Assembly (NCBI RefSeq): GCF_030766935.1
Contig: NZ_JASERL010000007.1
Location: 62,001 to 126,000 of the forward strand
Length of the DNA: 64,000 bases
Source of the DNA: Streptomyces sp. KL109B
Lineage (GTDB): Bacteria; Actinomycetota; Actinomycetes; Streptomycetales; Streptomycetaceae
Direction: 5' to 3'
The translations under genes and the position numbers were made by a program. Below, in pieces: positions 62,601 to 64,000 of this stretch (its first letter is position 1; every line of letters starts with the position of its first letter). The notes beneath the pieces were generated by a model. The model worked only from the letters and a program-made list of their open reading frames with translations, did no database searches and was not told the DNA's origin.

Positions 62601-63191
62601 CAGCAGCTCGGCCAGCACCTCGCCCCCGCGCCCGCCGGCCGCCGCCACCGCCCGCAGCGGCACCGCGACCCCGGCCGCCCGGTGCCCGGCCCGCAGCGCC
62701 GTACCGAGCACCCCCACCACGGCCCCCGTACGCGCGTCGAGCACCGGCCCACCGGCCGCCCCGCCCCCCACACGCAGCGCGTCCGCCCCGTCCGTACCGA
62801 CGGCCAACTCCAGGGCGCCGTCGAGGAGATGAACGCGGTCCCCGGTCTCGTACGCGACCGGGGACCGCCCCAGCACCCGCGCCTCACGCCACCCGCCCGC
62901 CGCGATCCGGACGTACGCCCCGGCCGCCACCACCCCCGACGCCGCCACCGGCAGCGGCACCGCGCCGAGCCCCTGCGCGCACACCAACGCCAGGTCCGCC
63001 TCGGGAAGTTCGACGATCGACTCGGGGCCCACCACACATGTCACGCCGCCTGGGCCGTGCACCACCAGGCGTCCGAGCCCGTCCACCGCCTCGTGGCTGG
63101 TGACGACCGTCCCGCGGTCGTCCGCGGCGAATCCCGCGCCGCGCGGCCGCCCGGCCAGATCACAGATCCGTACCAGCGGCGGATCCACCAT
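59676..63191 (-). CDS. Trypsin-like/NACHT-like STAND protein, catalytic Ser replaced
   Basis: 1171 residues. An N-terminal trypsin-like domain (about 1-190) keeps SHEAV and DLALV for His and Asp, but GAAGGPV has Ala where the nucleophile Ser should be. An ATPase follows with GEPGCGRTTE (Walker A) and LVLLLDGPEE (Walker B). The rest is a long helical, HEAT-like region. STAND proteins of this type serve as sensors or in defence; here it sits between ribF and truB, so a housekeeping role is possible. Confidence 0.8.
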   Translation of the reverse strand: MVDPPLVRICDLAGRPRGAGFAADDRGTVVTSHEAVDGLGRLVVHGPGGVTCVVGPESIVELPEADLALVCAQGLGAVPLPVAASGVVAAGAYVRIAAGGWREARVLGRSPVAYETGDRVHLLDGALELAVGTDGADALRVGGGAAGGPVLDARTGAVVGVLGTALRAGHRAAGVAVPLRAVAAAGGRGGEVLAELLARNAETVPAYGDELNLGGVLQLGGISVGSDGPGGEGWPEPVERPDVVRELDSFTRGSARVLALVGEPGCGRTTELAAFAARRARGDGAAPTLWLRGADLGEDDASVAQAVGRALERAGRIVAASGGEGRGGVGDVSAERIAEVAREAGRPLVLLLDGPEEMPPVLAHRLEGWSRGTERWLAACGVRLVVACRGGYWEQAGAMFGEGVLYGRVGGPGGSGPGGSFPACVRIGDLVGEAARRARERFGVPEGALAEREAGHPLSLRLLSEVRAALPGGVAGCPDRDEIFGAYLDLMCLRVAVRLAAGSGVRGSGVRRLAARVAGQVHEAARRSLGPGQGELDRESFEELFPWGVRDGVSGWASAALAEGVLVPAGGGYRFAHEEVADWVQGMHLDVGAALEVLVFRRDGGSGAGSGVVPVPRHRVGPVVRALLLVERQGGCAELEGWLRELLPWVGVAPDEGSACDGGVGALPQTPLLNRRRGLKGPSYPLGEGRGLKGRGHPVAEAVWWARELVWGVLVRVGDVGVYAGVVDGVAGWGGFGGAFWMRIAVDDDMRFEWLRRAVVHDGGEVGGRCLDVVAEALVAEPRRVQGRLTRWFDDERALPALPDATVADAAQALLYTHRHRDLDGLTEALVDCAHPLADELLATLADEEPGALCRAVDRWAHDERPGRRVAAAVYGVRVAPRVGGAADRELLRYAALALLERPSDRAVHGAALTLLVRDPESRPGYLVRALERFAAGDAQVTAGALAPAFATHPEPVFAAFQARLREPGPGLGDILRTLAGLGDPPLARRAAELVRGLAEEWPDAAAGHVAEFVERGLERGDGARAVLFPLVVGLLAERPPVVRCALAPVLAAPGTAASRALRAELLDVLLEEERDPGVLDALLCAAARDAVRRGQAGTRDLVHRTGTLLVRTPEGAARFDRGLVELSRTVPGFAGLLARWLAAAPREWAALVGPSSRRMIESLAGARVSA
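61180..61207. repeat. Palindromic repeat inside the STAND gene
   Basis: TTGGGGC-AGC-GCCCCAA with an outer GGGGT/ACCCC pair. It resembles dispersed G-rich Streptomyces repeats and lies in a low-complexity linker also containing two RGLKG-encoding copies. Confidence 0.5.
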
Positions 63192-63476
63192 GCCCGGACC
63201 CTCCCGCCGCTCTCCACCGCTCCCCGTACCTTCGAAACCCTCGAAGCATCTCTTCGACGCATCTCTTCGACGGTAGGCGCGAGTTGATCAGCGGAACAGC
63301 GCCCGAGACGAACGCGCCCCCTTGCGCTCCCCCGATTCACTCCGAGCGCCCGCTCGAAGGGGTGAAGTGAACGGGCGTAATGGATACACCCTTGAGAGGG
63401 GGAGGGTGGGGGGAACGTGGAGCGGCGGCCACCCAGAGACCGGAACCCGCCGCTCCACCAAAATCGGCCGAAGACG
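63192..63476. other. 285-bp gap upstream of the STAND gene
   Basis: The promoter region of the STAND gene (start 63191) and 3' flank of truB. Two CTTCGACG-containing repeats lie near 63252 and 63266. No gene is seen. Confidence 0.4.
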
Positions 63477-64000
63477 TCAGCCGAAGACGGCGAGGCTCTT
63501 CGCCTTGCCCTTCAACTCCTCGACGAGCGCCAGGAATTGGCCTCCAGGCCCGAACACGGCGACAGGACCGGCCCCCGCGTACTCCTCGGGCATCTCCAGG
63601 CGCACGCCGTTGAGCAGCAGCTTCCCGCGCCGCTCGTCGACGTCCCAGCGCGGGAACGCGGCAGCGGCGGCCTCGGCCACCGGCATCACGGTCAGCTCCT
63701 CCTGGAGCTGGTCCAGGGTCCGCGCGCTGTCGAGCTTGTACGGGCCGACGCGCGTGCGCCGCAGCGCCGTCAGGTGCCCGCCGACACCCAGCGAGGCGCC
63801 CAGGTCACGGGCGAGCGCCCTGATGTACGTACCGGACGAGCAGACCACGGAGACGACCAGGTCGAGAACCGGCGTGCCGTCCTCGGCGACCGCGTCCCTG
63901 ACGTCGTACACGGCGAAGGACGAGACGGTCACCGGGCGCGCCGGGATCTCGAACTCCTCGCCCTCGCGGGCCCGCTTGTAGCTCCGGACACCATTGATCT
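63477..64000 (-). CDS. truB: tRNA pseudouridine synthase B, 5' end outside window
   Basis: The frame is open to the right edge and includes INGVRSYKRAR-GE, a TruB motif, before SGTYIRALARDLG. It modifies U55 in tRNA. The C-terminus LAVFG ends in -FG by chance. Confidence 0.9.
   Translation of the reverse strand, partial: INGVRSYKRAREGEEFEIPARPVTVSSFAVYDVRDAVAEDGTPVLDLVVSVVCSSGTYIRALARDLGASLGVGGHLTALRRTRVGPYKLDSARTLDQLQEELTVMPVAEAAAAAFPRWDVDERRGKLLLNGVRLEMPEEYAGAGPVAVFGPGGQFLALVEELKGKAKSLAVFG

Noticed and set aside
63477..63500. truB also ends in -FG
   Set aside because: Outside the T7SS array and a single case; treated as chance and as a caution for the -FG finding.
1..64000. tRNA, rRNA or CRISPR
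   Set aside because: No cloverleaf-like sequences, rRNA segments or regularly spaced repeats were seen by eye.

Overview
The window is high-GC actinobacterial DNA, almost certainly from a Streptomyces chromosome. GTG starts are frequent, GC at third codon positions is very high, and there are WXG100 proteins, a SARP-free XRE/DUF397/ATPase trio, PQQ-type Ser/Thr kinases and a conserved ribF-truB edge. No rRNA, tRNA or CRISPR array was seen.

Layout. (1) 1-22751, almost all on the minus strand, is a dense array of type VII secretion (T7SS/ESX) substrates. It holds small Esx/EspC-like proteins, larger WXG proteins with hydrophobic cores, three CpnT-type 'WXG100_2' proteins, and effector-like enzymes: a NucA/NucB nuclease, an Amidase_6 family amidase and a DUF1023-type alpha/beta hydrolase with a frameshift. 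SMI1/KNR4 and other candidate immunity proteins lie beside them. The esx pair is at 16652-17366. (2) 19283-24574 contains three related cysteine-bearing membrane proteins and a Spo0M-like protein. (3) 24686-37651 is the secretion-machine part: an EspI-like MinD/ParA ATPase, a Gln/Ala-rich partner and EccE on the minus strand. Divergent from these are EccB, a mycosin, two Esx/WXG substrates and a second mycosin. EccC and EccD are not in the window. (4) 37746-39941 is an XRE-Scr1/DUF397/ATPase regulatory group. (5) 40261-43149 is an IS3-family element that has cut a polymorphic toxin gene, leaving its 3' end next to Imm49 and a YrhB/Imm35-like immunity gene. (6) 43178-51659 encodes a membrane protein, a pseudokinase, two PQQ-propeller Ser/Thr kinases and a second EspI-like MinD ATPase. 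(7) 51869-57944 is a dipeptide/oligopeptide ABC transporter operon. (8) 58026-64000 holds an AhpD-like protein, ribF, a trypsin-like/NACHT-like STAND protein and truB (cut by the window edge).

How the genes fit together. Small Esx-like genes precede larger WXG genes, often with ATGA start/stop overlaps, and toxin-like and immunity-like genes follow. EccB, EccE, mycosins and the EspI-like ATPases would make and control the export machine. The most striking unexplained pattern is that ten proteins between 616 and 22338 end exactly in -Phe-Gly (mostly -PFG, -VFG or -TFG), whatever their predicted fold. A second is a four-half-site operator-like array between eccE and eccB.
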